A stretch of 57,422 bases of DNA from CAZUQA01 sp964622375 (lineage in GTDB: Bacteria; Bacillota_I; Bacilli_A; Erysipelotrichales; Erysipelotrichaceae). The number at the start of each line of letters is the position of its first letter. The first letter of the stretch is position 1. Location: contig CAZUQA010000101.1 in the NCBI GenBank assembly GCA_964622375.1, forward strand, positions 1 through 57,422, in the 5' to 3' direction. The notes under the pieces are model-generated. The model was not told where the DNA came from, made no database searches, and saw only the letters and a program-made list of their open reading frames with translations. Made by a program: the position numbers and the translations under genes. Shown piece after piece: positions 17,954 through 27,074 of the stretch.

Positions 17954-18220
17954 TTAAGCTATTACTTTTTGTGTCCGTAATACTTCTTCAATGGTAACTA
18001 TGGCTTCGTCTTCGTCTTCACCTTCACATGCTATCGTAACTTCAGACTGGGTAGGAATACCTAATGACATTACACCCATTATCGATTTCATGTTGGCGCT
18101 ACGCTCTTTGAAGCTCACCGTAACATTGCATTTGAATTTGCTGGCAGCATTTACCGCTACTGTTGCCGGACGAGCGTGCAAGCCTACCGGGTCAATAACT
18201 AATACATTGATTTCTTTCAT
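17954..18220 (-). CDS. ptsH: Phosphocarrier protein HPr
   Basis: 88 residues. GLHARPAT carries the active-site His15 phosphorylated by PTS enzyme I, and KSIMGVMSLG carries the regulatory Ser46 phosphorylated by HPr kinase in Firmicutes. Presence of both sites means the protein can serve in PTS transport and in CcpA-type catabolite control, which distinguishes it from Crh. GGAGG lies seven bases before the ATG. No enzyme I gene is adjacent; the downstream genes are a sugar-phosphate mutase and a nucleoside enzyme. Confidence 0.95.
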   Translation of the reverse strand: MKEINVLVIDPVGLHARPATVAVNAASKFKCNVTVSFKERSANMKSIMGVMSLGIPTQSEVTIACEGEDEDEAIVTIEEVLRTQKVIA

Positions 18221-18246
18221 TTAAACCTCCGACTTCAAGTGTCTTT

Positions 18247-18275
18247 ATGATAACTGATTTGTCATTATTTTACAA
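18247..18275 (-). promoter_or_regulatory. Candidate promoter of the HPr operon
   Basis: On the minus strand TTGTAA (18275-18270), 17 bases, TATCAT (18252-18247), about 27 bases upstream of the HPr ATG. Upstream at 18303-18329 an imperfect stem (TTTAAG-CGGT / ACCG-CTTAAA) sits after the rlmH stop. Confidence 0.4.
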
Positions 18276-18359
18276 CAACAATAATAAGGCCACAATTGTC
18301 GGTTTAAGCGGTGATTACCGGCTCTTAAATTTTCAATTTTACTGCTTATTTACGGTTAA

Positions 18360-18818
18360 TTACTTGTGATAATTTTGCTGACTAATAATCTTACAGCTGC
18401 GATAGAGTTGCTCCAAAAGTAACAAGCGCGCAATTTGATGAGGGAAAGTCAAGCGTGATAGTTGCCAACAAAAATCAGCGCGTTGTTTTACTGCGGTACT
18501 CACGCCATTTGAGCCCCCGATCACAAAACAGATATCCGGCTGATGATTAAGCCAAGATTCGAGTTTGGCTGCCAAACTTTCAGAATCCAACATCACGCCC
18601 TGCAAATCCAGAAGAATCACTAACTCTTTGGTTTTTATTCGCTTTAAAAGCTCGGCACTTTCTTGTTGCACCGGGCGCTTAGCGTCTTTATTGTCGGGCT
18701 GATCAGCTATCTCGACTATCTCTAAATGATAAAAAGACTTAATCCTTTGGTGATAATCGCTAATCAAGTCTTGTAGTGGTTTTTCTTTAATTTTACCTAC
18801 AGCAATTATTCTTATCAC
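18360..18818 (-). CDS. rlmH: 23S rRNA (pseudouridine1915-N3)-methyltransferase RlmH
   Basis: 152 residues, starting from GTG at 18818. The SPOUT fold signatures are visible: DLQGVMLDSESLAAKL, CFVIGGSNGVS (SAM-binding knot) and the C-terminal LTFPHQIARLLLLEQLYRS with the RlmH-specific HQ and EQLYR residues. It methylates pseudouridine 1915 in helix 69 of 23S rRNA. Canonical RlmH has IGGAYG; here the loop reads IGGSNG. It follows htrA with a three-base gap and ends the long housekeeping transcript, the order known from many Firmicutes. Confidence 0.93.
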   Translation of the reverse strand: MIRIIAVGKIKEKPLQDLISDYHQRIKSFYHLEIVEIADQPDNKDAKRPVQQESAELLKRIKTKELVILLDLQGVMLDSESLAAKLESWLNHQPDICFVIGGSNGVSTAVKQRADFCWQLSRLTFPHQIARLLLLEQLYRSCKIISQQNYHK

Positions 18819-18821
18819 AAT

Positions 18822-19907
18822 TTAACGCGGCGGTAATTGGACCTCCACCGTTTTTTTCTGACCATCCCGTATTATTTCGATTAAGATAATTTGATCAGCT
18901 TTCAGTTTATAAAGTTCACTGCGGTATTGTTTGAAATCGTAAATCGTGACATCACCCATTTTTATCACGATATCCCCGGGTTTGATTCCGGCTTTATCAG
19001 CGGGTGAAGCCGAAACAACAGCAGTCACATAGATGCCGCTATTGCTGGCTAAATCAATACCGTTGAAAGTCTTTTCCATGTTCGACATCGAGCCGATTCC
19101 TAAGGCGAAAATCCCTAGAGGTACTCTGAGCACAATGCTGTTTTCTTTAATTTGTTCAACAATCGCTACTACTTCATTGATCGGCAGTACCAGCCAAAGG
19201 ATATCACTGCTTCCATCTTTAGCCCGTTTGCTGTTGATGCCGATTAGTTCACCAGCCATATTGACCAGGGCCCCGCCGCTATTGCCGCTATCAATCGTCG
19301 CATCGGTTTGCAGATACAAATTGTCCCAATCAGTTATCCCGTCTTTATCTAAGTCGACGGGAATTAACCAATCTTTGCCTGAGATAATACCGAAAGTCAG
19401 CGATGTTTTAAAATCAAAGTTCAGCGGTGCACCTAACGCCACGACATATTCCCCCCGGGTAGTTAATGAAGAATCCCCCAGTTTGAAGGCCGCCACATTA
19501 AAATCGACAGCCACGCTCAAAACGGCAATATCACTCAGGCTGTCGTAACCCACTAAGGTGGCATCCAATTGTTGCCCGCTGGCAAAACGCACTTTGTAGG
19601 AGCTGGTATTCTCGATGATGTGGTAATTAGTGACAATGAGAACTTTCTCAGGACCGGCTTGATAGATAACCCCACTGCCAAAAGTAGTGAGTTGGTTATT
19701 ACGATAAGTAACCACAGCCACGGTTTTTGCGCCACAGGTATCAACTAACTTGGTCAAGTCAGTGGAAATCCGGGTTACCGTGGCATCGACTACTACGCGT
19801 TCGCCGGCATAGTTTGCCAACTTACTGCGCAAATCAAAAACCTGATAACTGAGAAACCCGCTCCACCCTAGCAATAATGCAATAATCAGCGTTGAAATTT
19901 TCTTCAT
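18822..19907 (-). CDS. htrA: HtrA/DegP-like membrane-anchored serine protease
   Basis: 361 residues. An N-terminal hydrophobic anchor (STLIIALLLGWSGFLSYQVF) is followed by a trypsin-like domain with the triad in VTNYHIIENT (His), DSLSDIAVLSV (Asp) and DATIDSGNSGGALVN (Ser). A single PDZ domain starts near residue 275, with SPADKAGIKPGDIVIKMGD. It would degrade or chaperone misfolded exported proteins outside the membrane. Its ATG overlaps the walJ stop by four bases and has GGAGGGAG upstream. Position beside walJ and rlmH is conserved in Firmicutes. Confidence 0.92.
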   Translation of the reverse strand: MKKISTLIIALLLGWSGFLSYQVFDLRSKLANYAGERVVVDATVTRISTDLTKLVDTCGAKTVAVVTYRNNQLTTFGSGVIYQAGPEKVLIVTNYHIIENTSSYKVRFASGQQLDATLVGYDSLSDIAVLSVAVDFNVAAFKLGDSSLTTRGEYVVALGAPLNFDFKTSLTFGIISGKDWLIPVDLDKDGITDWDNLYLQTDATIDSGNSGGALVNMAGELIGINSKRAKDGSSDILWLVLPINEVVAIVEQIKENSIVLRVPLGIFALGIGSMSNMEKTFNGIDLASNSGIYVTAVVSASPADKAGIKPGDIVIKMGDVTIYDFKQYRSELYKLKADQIILIEIIRDGQKKTVEVQLPPR

Positions 19908-20641
19908 ATACTCCCTCCTGTACAGACCGCTTCTTGCGCTGCAGCCTGCAGTCGAATCTTACTATAATTAACCTGGTTAACTTTCAGTACCTCTTTTAAT
20001 GTACTTAAAGCCACTTCCGGATTATTGGCTTCTTGTGAGAGATGGGCTAATACTATCTCGCGCGTTTTGCTACCGATTAGTTCACTTAAATTTGCGGCGC
20101 AGTCAAGGTTGCTTAAATGACCGTTGGAAAACATTATGCGTTGTTTAAGAATAAAGGGCCGCTGCGTGTTCAATAACATCGTCTCATCATGGTTGCTTTC
20201 TAAAATATAGTAATTACAGTTCTTGAGATAGCTTTTATTGGTAGCACTCAAGTAGCCGGTATCGCTGATGTAGACCAGTGAAGTTTTTTCGTCTTTAATC
20301 AGATAACCGGTAGTATCCGGACTGTCGTGAGACAAAGCTAGTGGCAGTATCTCTAAATCCTTAATTCTAAAGCTCTGATAGAATTGTATCCTTTCACTAT
20401 CCAAAAGCGCAAAGACTGTGTATTTTTTCAAATCAGAAAAATGGCCAATCTGGGCAATGTGATCGCTGTGCTGATGACTGATCAACAGCGCATCAGCTCT
20501 TTGGTAATCCAGCTTGTATTGCCGGAAAGCGGAACTGAGATATTTCCAACTCATTCCGCAGTCAATTATCACTAAAGCTTCCTTAGATTTTATTACGGTA
20601 CAATTGCCTTTAGACCCGCTGGCTAAAACAAAAAACTCCAC
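19904..20641 (-). CDS. walJ: WalJ/YycJ-type metallo-beta-lactamase-fold hydrolase
   Basis: 245 residues. FVLASGSKGNCTVIKS at the N-terminus and ALLISHQHSDHIAQIG (HxHxDH) are the YycJ signatures; IIDCGMSWKYL, YISDTGYLS and SNHDE complete the metal site. The family is a nucleic-acid-type MBL hydrolase tied to cell-wall and DNA maintenance in Firmicutes. The start is a GTG at 20641 that touches the stop of the upstream peptidase gene. No WalRK two-component genes are present here, although they accompany walJ in Bacillus. Confidence 0.9.
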   Translation of the reverse strand: MEFFVLASGSKGNCTVIKSKEALVIIDCGMSWKYLSSAFRQYKLDYQRADALLISHQHSDHIAQIGHFSDLKKYTVFALLDSERIQFYQSFRIKDLEILPLALSHDSPDTTGYLIKDEKTSLVYISDTGYLSATNKSYLKNCNYYILESNHDETMLLNTQRPFILKQRIMFSNGHLSNLDCAANLSELIGSKTREIVLAHLSQEANNPEVALSTLKEVLKVNQVNYSKIRLQAAAQEAVCTGGSI

Positions 20642-22147
20642 TTAGCACCCAAGCCAGAGACAAGGATTGCGTCTTTCCCCATCGAGAATTATTTCAAAGT
20701 GCAAATGGACACCGGTCGATTTTCCGGTATTTCCCATATTGCCGATAACCTGACCCTGATAAACAATCTGGCCGGCTTGAACTATAGGTTTTCTAATCAT
20801 ATGGCAGTATTTCGTTTGATAACCGCCATTGTGCTTTATTTTCACTACCCAGCCGCAACCGGAAGTATAAGTGCTGATGCTGACTACTCCATCCATCGCT
20901 GCTAAAATCGGTAAGTCGTAACTCGCTGAACCATTAGGTTGGATATCGATAGCATAATGTCCGGGATAGCACAAGTAACGACAGGTGAGTCTTTTTCTGC
21001 CGACGGTCGGCCAGATAAATAAACCATCAACTGAATCATCAAGGACAGCAGTTCCCACTCTAACGACCATATCGACCGGGCTTTCAATCACATTAACCTG
21101 CAGCATTTCCGTAGAATACTCAACGCCGTTAACGACCGTTGAAAGGTAAAGAGTGTTTTGATAACCCATGCGAGCTTCCGTTAAAACTTCACGATAGGTC
21201 AAGGGATAATTGTGATCGACAATCAATTGGGGATTGGTTGGCAAGAGATTCTCTCTTTCCAGGGTTTCCTGTTTTACCACGACGGTAATCGGTGAAGTAA
21301 ACTCCGCTACATTCAGTACCATCCCTTCACTTAAAACTTGATCGGTACTGAAGATTTTATCTTTATTGATGGTCATCAGGTTAGAAACACTGATTCCGGT
21401 TTTTGAGGCTACCCCTTCGATAGTATCAAATCTTTCTACCACATAGTCTTTGATGCTGACTTTATCACCGTAGCCTAAAAAGGTAACAACTTCATCGACC
21501 GTCTGATAAACCCGATTGGGTGAGGCGAAGCCTTTTCCGACAGTTGCCGTTTCTAAAACCATCAAGCCGACATTTCTCACACCATAACCATCAAGAGGTG
21601 GTGGTAGCTGATTGTTTTTTAATAATTCATATTCTTCTTTACTCACAAAGTTCAATAAATACTCTTCATTAGCTTGGGTAAAGATCGCCAAATCTTTAAC
21701 GTAACATGTCACCCCGTTACTAAAAGTGATTTTAATGGCTTCCACCGCAAACAACTCGTTGTCATTGATATAATTGATAATCGCTTCATCGATGTTCTCA
21801 TAATAGTAATAGGAAGTTTCGCTTAAAACATAAGCATCAGCCCCCAAGCCGACCTTGGCTCCCGGAAAAGTCTCCTGAAAGCGCTCTTGGTAGGTCTGTT
21901 GGAAAAGGTTGGTTAAAACCAACTCCGAACTGACATAACCGATTAACTTCCCTTGGTCATAGAGCGCAAAGTTTTGATGGGCTTCTTTGCTCATGCCGAT
22001 TATTTCCTGAGGAAAAAATGTTGAATTTTGAATAATACCGGCATCGATATTCTTCAACAATTTAGGGCTGTGGGCACTGAAAGACAAAATCAAAGCACCA
22101 ACCAGTGAAGCTAATAGAGCTAAAACGATGTTTACTTTCTTATTCAT
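20642..22147 (-). CDS. Exported LysM-G5-M23 peptidoglycan endopeptidase
   Basis: 501 residues. Signal or anchor helix at residues 5-28 (NIVLALLASLVGALILSFSA). A LysM-like domain lies around residues 233-285 (YVVERFDTIEGVASKTGIS), a G5 domain follows (~290-365, TVVVKQETLERENLLPT), and an M23/LytM domain occupies the C-terminal 120 residues. Its zinc ligands appear in GHYAIDIQ (HxxxD) and in GVHLHFEI (HxH). It should cleave stem-peptide cross-links in the wall. Its ATG overlaps the dnaB 3' end by eight bases. The C-terminus stops just after the domain (CLWLGC), with two cysteines. Confidence 0.9.
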   Translation of the reverse strand: MNKKVNIVLALLASLVGALILSFSAHSPKLLKNIDAGIIQNSTFFPQEIIGMSKEAHQNFALYDQGKLIGYVSSELVLTNLFQQTYQERFQETFPGAKVGLGADAYVLSETSYYYYENIDEAIINYINDNELFAVEAIKITFSNGVTCYVKDLAIFTQANEEYLLNFVSKEEYELLKNNQLPPPLDGYGVRNVGLMVLETATVGKGFASPNRVYQTVDEVVTFLGYGDKVSIKDYVVERFDTIEGVASKTGISVSNLMTINKDKIFSTDQVLSEGMVLNVAEFTSPITVVVKQETLERENLLPTNPQLIVDHNYPLTYREVLTEARMGYQNTLYLSTVVNGVEYSTEMLQVNVIESPVDMVVRVGTAVLDDSVDGLFIWPTVGRKRLTCRYLCYPGHYAIDIQPNGSASYDLPILAAMDGVVSISTYTSGCGWVVKIKHNGGYQTKYCHMIRKPIVQAGQIVYQGQVIGNMGNTGKSTGVHLHFEIILDGERRNPCLWLGC

Positions 22148-23525
22148 CCGTTACCTCCGCTTTAGTTACTGTCTTATTCCCTAAATTCGCAAACTCCCCA
22201 ATATTCTTGGTAAAATACAGTTCAAACTCTGTCGTTCTACCATTACGGTGTTTGGCAATATCCACCACAATAACCCCACCGTTATCATCTTTCTTAACAG
22301 CTTCTTCTTCACTCTCTTCTTTACGCGATAAGAATATCACAATATCGGCATCTTGTTCAATTGATCCGGACTCTCGCAAATCCGATAAACGCGGTTTGGT
22401 TTTCTTTTTGCTGCGCCCTTCACTGCGCTTTTCAATATCACGGGATAACTGCGACAAGGCAATAACCGGTACTCTGAGTTCCCGGGCTAAAGCTTTTAAG
22501 TCCCGTGAAATCTCAGAAACTTCCTGTTGGCGATTGTCCCGTTTAACATCGCGAGCCGATACCAGCTGTAGGTAATCTACCACGATCAAAGCCAGGCCTT
22601 TTTCGTTTTGTAATTTGCGACATTTTGCCGCAATTTCCGATATTTTAATCAGCGGGGAATCATCAATGTATATTGGTAAACGCCGCAACTGCATGGAAGC
22701 ATTATTTAAAGCCATTTGATCCATTGCCGCTTTGATATCACCGGATTGTATTTTTGAACCGTCAACCTTGGATTTTAAAGCCAGCATCCTGGTTACCAGC
22801 GACTCAGCCGCCATTTCTAAAGAAAAGAAAGCAACCGGCAATTTACTGTTGGTGGCTCCGTTAACCGCCAGATTAAGGGCAAAGGCGGTCTTGCCGATGC
22901 TAGGCCGAGCAGCAATGATGATCAAATCGTTTTTCTGCAAGCCATGGGTAACCTGGTCCAATATCACAAAGTTCGTTTTAACGCCGGTGGGTTTCCCCCC
23001 GGTTTTCATCAACTCTTTGGCGCGATCCATGACATCATCGACAACATCGGGTAGCTGCCGGAACTCACTGGTTTGTCGGGAGCGCGAAGTTTGAAGTATC
23101 AAACGCTCAGCTTCATCCAGAACATCATTGCTTTTGTAACTGTCCTCAAAACTCTTGGTAGTTATTTCTTGGGCGACATTGATCAACTCCCGCATCAAGG
23201 CTTTATCACGGATCAAATCGATATAATGTTGGGTATTGTAAGCCGAGACCGCCATATCGGTCAATGAACTGAGATAGTCCACGCCGCCGATTTGTTCGAT
23301 CTGTTGGAGATCCTCCAAACGCGCCAGCAGGCTGACAAAATCAATAGCTTTCTTCTCACGATATAAAGCAACCAAAGCCTCATAGATTTGGCGATTTCTT
23401 TCCAAGAAAAAATCCTTAGCCAAAAGACCACTGTCATAAGTACCCTTCATCGTATCAGGATAAACGATGGTGGTGCCTAGCAGGGCTTGTTCAGCTTCAA
23501 TATTCTGGGGAAGTTTTCTTGCCAT
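22140..23525 (-). CDS. dnaB: Replicative DNA helicase DnaB
   Basis: 461 residues. It begins with KLPQNIEAEQALLGTTI, the DnaB N-terminal domain, and has Walker A IIAARPSIGKTAFALNLA, SLEMAAESLVTRMLA, Walker B ALIVVDYLQLVS and the C-terminal LRESGSIEQDADIVIFLSR. No intein is inserted at the usual sites. It unwinds DNA ahead of the replisome. It follows rplI with a one-base gap and is followed by the M23 peptidase with an eight-base overlap, so it is part of the housekeeping operon. Confidence 0.96.
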   Translation of the reverse strand: MARKLPQNIEAEQALLGTTIVYPDTMKGTYDSGLLAKDFFLERNRQIYEALVALYREKKAIDFVSLLARLEDLQQIEQIGGVDYLSSLTDMAVSAYNTQHYIDLIRDKALMRELINVAQEITTKSFEDSYKSNDVLDEAERLILQTSRSRQTSEFRQLPDVVDDVMDRAKELMKTGGKPTGVKTNFVILDQVTHGLQKNDLIIIAARPSIGKTAFALNLAVNGATNSKLPVAFFSLEMAAESLVTRMLALKSKVDGSKIQSGDIKAAMDQMALNNASMQLRRLPIYIDDSPLIKISEIAAKCRKLQNEKGLALIVVDYLQLVSARDVKRDNRQQEVSEISRDLKALARELRVPVIALSQLSRDIEKRSEGRSKKKTKPRLSDLRESGSIEQDADIVIFLSRKEESEEEAVKKDDNGGVIVVDIAKHRNGRTTEFELYFTKNIGEFANLGNKTVTKAEVTDE

Positions 23526-23526
23526 T

Positions 23527-23967
23527 TTACTCGCTTTCTACATTAACCCGTAACTCGGCAATTACTTTAGGATAAAGTTCGATTTTAACTACACTTTGAC
23601 CGAGTTCACTGATCGGTGTTCCTTCAATAATTTTCCTTTTATCTATTCTAACATTATTCGCTAATAATTCTTCAGAAATTTCTTTAGAAGAAACAGAACC
23701 AAACATTTTCCCGTTGTTGCTTTTGACTTTGAAAGTCAAGCTTAACTGTTGAATCTCTTCTTTCAGTTTTAAAGCATCCTCACCTTTTAAGCTCTCTTCT
23801 TTAACTTCTTCGTTTCGTTGCTGCCCTAATACTTCTAAAGCTTTTTTTGAAGCTTCAATCGCTAAGCCCCGGCGCAAAAGAAAATTGCGACCATAGCCGT
23901 CAGCCACTTCTACTACTTGGCCTTTTTTGCCGACTTTAGCAACATCAGTTTTTAGTATTACTTTCAT
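23527..23967 (-). CDS. rplI: 50S ribosomal protein L9
   Basis: 146 residues, usual length. MKVILKTDVAKVGKKGQVVE and GYGRNFLLRRGLA form the N-terminal rRNA-binding domain; a long central helix and the C-terminal domain follow. GGAGG precedes the ATG. The start lies 23 bases inside the 3' end of gdpP, so translation of the two is coupled. The rplI-dnaB pairing is classical. Confidence 0.96.
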   Translation of the reverse strand: MKVILKTDVAKVGKKGQVVEVADGYGRNFLLRRGLAIEASKKALEVLGQQRNEEVKEESLKGEDALKLKEEIQQLSLTFKVKSNNGKMFGSVSSKEISEELLANNVRIDKRKIIEGTPISELGQSVVKIELYPKVIAELRVNVESE

Positions 23968-25909
23968 TTTTTTCCTCCCTTAAGATACCGTACAATTCTT
24001 CGCTTAAATCATTAATCTTGGCATTCTCTCTTTGAAGGCCGGCAGCGCTGAAATGGCCACCCCCATCCATTCTTTCCAAAATGACTTGAACATTGATTCG
24101 TCCTTTACTGCGGGCACTGACTACCGCCATGTTGTTTTCGGCTTTAGCGAGCACAAAGGCCGCTTCAATGTTTTTAATATCCAGTAGTTCGTTGGCGGCT
24201 TGGGCGATAATACTGCGACTAAAAATTTGTTTTTCATCAACCGCGGCAACAATAATATTATCATTATACAGTCGACAATAGCTATATATTTGACTCTTAG
24301 ATTCAAAGTTAGTGAAATCCTCTTTAAGAAAACTCTCAGCTTCCGCCGAATCGGCGCCTTTTGCCTTTATCAAGCCGGCTGCCTCGAAAGTTCGGCGTCC
24401 GCTACGCAACCTAAAATGGTTAGTGTCGACAATAACTCCGGTTAGCATTAATGTCGATTCAAAAGGTTCTAAATCAACCGTCTTAGCTTGATATTCTAGC
24501 AATTCAATTACCAGCTCACTGCTGCTGGAAGCGCTAGGTTCAACATAGACCAAAGTCGGATTGACAAAGAAGCTCTCGCCACGGCGATGGTGGTCAATGA
24601 TAATTAAGCGCTTGACAGCATTGACTAATTCCGGGGCACTGCAGAGTCCTAAATGATGATGGTCAACGCAGATTGCCAAACTGTCCCTATTATTAATGCT
24701 CAGCGCTTCTTCTTCCGAAATGAAGTGGTGTTTATCGGCGATGGTATCGAAGTAACGGAACAAGGCGTTGTCAAGCTGCCGATCGATGGAAACTTTTTCT
24801 GTAATGACATAAACTTCAGAACTGTAAAGTTGGGCTATTTTGCTCAAAGCCAACATTGACCCCATACAGTCAAAATCAATATCCCAATGCCCGATGATAA
24901 AAATCTGCGCTGATTTCTCTATCAACTCTCTGATAGTGCGAGCCATGACCCGGGCTTTGACTTTTGAAGTTTTTTCTGCCGCTTCACTGACCCCACCAAA
25001 GTACTTAACTTCTTTGCGATAGATGCGCATTACTACCTGATCGCCACCACGGCTTTGAGCCAACTCCAATAAATCATTGGCCATATCATCCAAAATCCTA
25101 AAGTCACTGGATCCCCGGGCGAAAGCCATTGACAAAGTAATATCAACATTCAAGCCTTGGGCTTGTTTACGTACATAATCCATAATTGAGAAGTGATCTT
25201 CTTCGATTTCTAAATATTTCTTTTCGCTCATCACTAAGATAAAGCGATCGGAACGCAGGCGGCGAATCATGATGTTTTTATTCTTCGCCCATTCGGCAAT
25301 CGGTTGCCGCAGGTTCGCATTGATTGAGGCAATGATTTGTTCATCCTCATTAGCGACACTATCGTTGTAGTTGTCCATATGAATGATGCCCACTACCGGT
25401 TTGTTTTCTTGATACTCGCGATTGATATTCACGATTTCCGTGATATCTTGCCAATAGAGGATTTGGGCATCTTCTTTGCGTAAAACCCGATACTTTCTAT
25501 CATTGAAATCTACGGTAATTTCATCTTCATCCCCACTAAATAAATTTCGCAATTGCGGTACAACTTTCGTCACTCTTTGCGAAACAAAATTACTGTGCTT
25601 TTCAAACAGCTCACTTACCCAAGTTATTTGGTAATCATCATCATAAGTCATCAAGCCTAATTTACCAAGTTGCAAGGCCTGTTGCCCTTCGCGACCTAAG
25701 ATTTGAGAAACCGACATTACCCGTTGGCGCAAGTCTCTTTGGTAGTTAAACAATAAGACCGCCACCAAAATCCCATTTGCCAACAAGAAAGCTAAGATGA
25801 CAAAAATCAGTAAATCACCCCACCAAAAGAAACAAGCCAACAAGACCGCAATTTGAAACAACAGATAGATTGATAGGGCAATGAACCAATTTCTTATTTT
25901 GTCTAGCAC
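23945..25909 (-). CDS. gdpP: Membrane-bound cyclic-di-AMP phosphodiesterase GdpP
   Basis: 654 residues from GTG at 25909, chosen because AAGGAG lies five bases upstream and it leaves a 31-base gap; an earlier in-frame start at 25963 would overlap yybS. Two N-terminal membrane helices (~5-50) are followed by a PAS-like region, a degenerate GGDEF domain, then DHH and DHHA1 domains. DHH motifs: IIGHWDIDFDCMGS, CVDHHHLGL and IIIDHHRRGESF; DHHA1 ends in GRINVQVILERMDGGGHFSAA. It hydrolyses c-di-AMP, controlling wall and potassium homeostasis. The second motif reads VDHHH where Bacillus GdpP has VDTH, a small deviation. Confidence 0.93.
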   Translation of the reverse strand: MLDKIRNWFIALSIYLLFQIAVLLACFFWWGDLLIFVILAFLLANGILVAVLLFNYQRDLRQRVMSVSQILGREGQQALQLGKLGLMTYDDDYQITWVSELFEKHSNFVSQRVTKVVPQLRNLFSGDEDEITVDFNDRKYRVLRKEDAQILYWQDITEIVNINREYQENKPVVGIIHMDNYNDSVANEDEQIIASINANLRQPIAEWAKNKNIMIRRLRSDRFILVMSEKKYLEIEEDHFSIMDYVRKQAQGLNVDITLSMAFARGSSDFRILDDMANDLLELAQSRGGDQVVMRIYRKEVKYFGGVSEAAEKTSKVKARVMARTIRELIEKSAQIFIIGHWDIDFDCMGSMLALSKIAQLYSSEVYVITEKVSIDRQLDNALFRYFDTIADKHHFISEEEALSINNRDSLAICVDHHHLGLCSAPELVNAVKRLIIIDHHRRGESFFVNPTLVYVEPSASSSSELVIELLEYQAKTVDLEPFESTLMLTGVIVDTNHFRLRSGRRTFEAAGLIKAKGADSAEAESFLKEDFTNFESKSQIYSYCRLYNDNIIVAAVDEKQIFSRSIIAQAANELLDIKNIEAAFVLAKAENNMAVVSARSKGRINVQVILERMDGGGHFSAAGLQRENAKINDLSEELYGILREEKNESNTKN

Positions 25910-25940
25910 GATTTCTCCTTTTCCAAAATTACTGACCATC

Positions 25941-26789
25941 CTACCAAAATAACACCAGGGCAATCAAGAAAAATAATAATAAATAGAAAATTCGCAAAGC
26001 TTGACGATTACCGGAGTTCTTAATCAAGCTGATTACAGTAAAAAGACCATAAAACAACAAACTCACAATAGCTATACCGCCGACAGTGTAACAAATATCT
26101 GTGTAAAACTGGTGAAGATTAAGCAATCCGGCAAATACCGGTAATAAACTCAAAAACGCTAACAGATAGATTAGCCAACTCGGTATTTTATACTCCAGAA
26201 TATTTTTGATATCGTTGGTCGGGATGTGAAATCTTCTTAAAAGCAGCTTAGCCAATAAATGGACCACAATGCCTTCCAAAAAAGCACCAAACAATAAAAC
26301 TGCCGGGTAAATACTTGAAGCAATCAAAGCGATATCGACATTTTCCGGTATTTTTATTGGTAAGCTTTCTATGGTAGTGACTACCAGCTCAATCTCCTGG
26401 ACCACCGATATCCCAAAAGCTTCCGCCAGTAAATAAGTCGTCACAAAATAACCCAAGGTGGAAAAAACTATGGTGCAAAACAATAAAAAGCCGTCATTTT
26501 TATTCGTATTAACCCCCCAGCCATAGACTAAGCCGGTAACACAACCGTTGACAATGACAAACAAAGTCAGAGGCAGACCCAAGATAATCGTAATTATTAT
26601 TATTGCGATAAAAGGTACCATAGCATCCTTCAAGCCATACTTGGCAGTATAAAACACCAATGGTAATGGTAACAAAAATGAAAAATAGAATCTTATCATA
26701 CCGGCAGTATAGCGATCCAGTACCAAAACTACACCGACTAAAGCTACCATGACGGCACCTTCTGTTATTTTTCTGACATTATTCTGCAT
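25941..26789 (-). CDS. yybS: YybS-family (DUF2232) membrane protein
   Basis: 282 residues with about eight hydrophobic segments. The N-terminal KITEGAVMVALVGVVLVLDRY and LPLPLVFYTAKYGLKDAM, followed by GPxxG-like turns, match the DUF2232/YybS family that sits between rpsR and gdpP in Firmicutes. Function is unknown; the fold resembles ECF-type substrate-binding subunits. AAGG lies seven bases before the ATG. A rho-independent terminator ends only 15 bases upstream of its start codon. Confidence 0.85.
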   Translation of the reverse strand: MQNNVRKITEGAVMVALVGVVLVLDRYTAGMIRFYFSFLLPLPLVFYTAKYGLKDAMVPFIAIIIITIILGLPLTLFVIVNGCVTGLVYGWGVNTNKNDGFLLFCTIVFSTLGYFVTTYLLAEAFGISVVQEIELVVTTIESLPIKIPENVDIALIASSIYPAVLLFGAFLEGIVVHLLAKLLLRRFHIPTNDIKNILEYKIPSWLIYLLAFLSLLPVFAGLLNLHQFYTDICYTVGGIAIVSLLFYGLFTVISLIKNSGNRQALRIFYLLLFFLIALVLFW

Positions 26790-26804
26790 GAGCTTGCCTT
26801 AGTG

Positions 26805-26827
26805 AAAAAGCTCCATCATTGATGGAG
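26805..26827 (-). terminator. Terminator after rpsR
   Basis: On the minus strand CTCCATC (26827-26821) pairs with GATGGAG (26817-26811) across a three-base loop and is followed by CTTTTTC. It begins right after the rpsR stop. Confidence 0.8.
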
Positions 26828-26828
26828 T

Positions 26829-27059
26829 TTAATCTATTACATAGGGTAACAAAGCCATTTGTCGCGCCCGTTTGATGGCCGTCGCCAACATTCTTTGGTA
26901 GTTAGCTTTGGTCCCGGTAACCCGACGCGGGATAATTTTGCCGTTAGCTGAAATAAACTTCGCCAACAACTCGACATCTTTATAATCGATAGTTTTAATA
27001 CGATTTTTGGTAAAGTAGCAGTATTTCTTTCTGCTCACTCTTTGTTTTTTATAGGCCAT
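26829..27059 (-). CDS. rpsR: 30S ribosomal protein S18
   Basis: 76 residues, normal for S18. RKKYCYFTKNRIKTIDYKD, ISANGKIIPRRVTGTKANYQ and LATAIKRARQMALLPY are the conserved motifs of the family. It binds S6 in the platform of the 30S subunit. It follows ssb by 15 bases and is terminated immediately by a hairpin. Confidence 0.97.
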   Translation of the reverse strand: MAYKKQRVSRKKYCYFTKNRIKTIDYKDVELLAKFISANGKIIPRRVTGTKANYQRMLATAIKRARQMALLPYVID

Positions 27060-27074
27060 GATCTTCCTTTCTAC

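Noticed and set aside
22105..22575. 156-residue open frame on the plus strand opposite dnaB
   Set aside because: It lies wholly antisense to a highly conserved gene, with no start signals.
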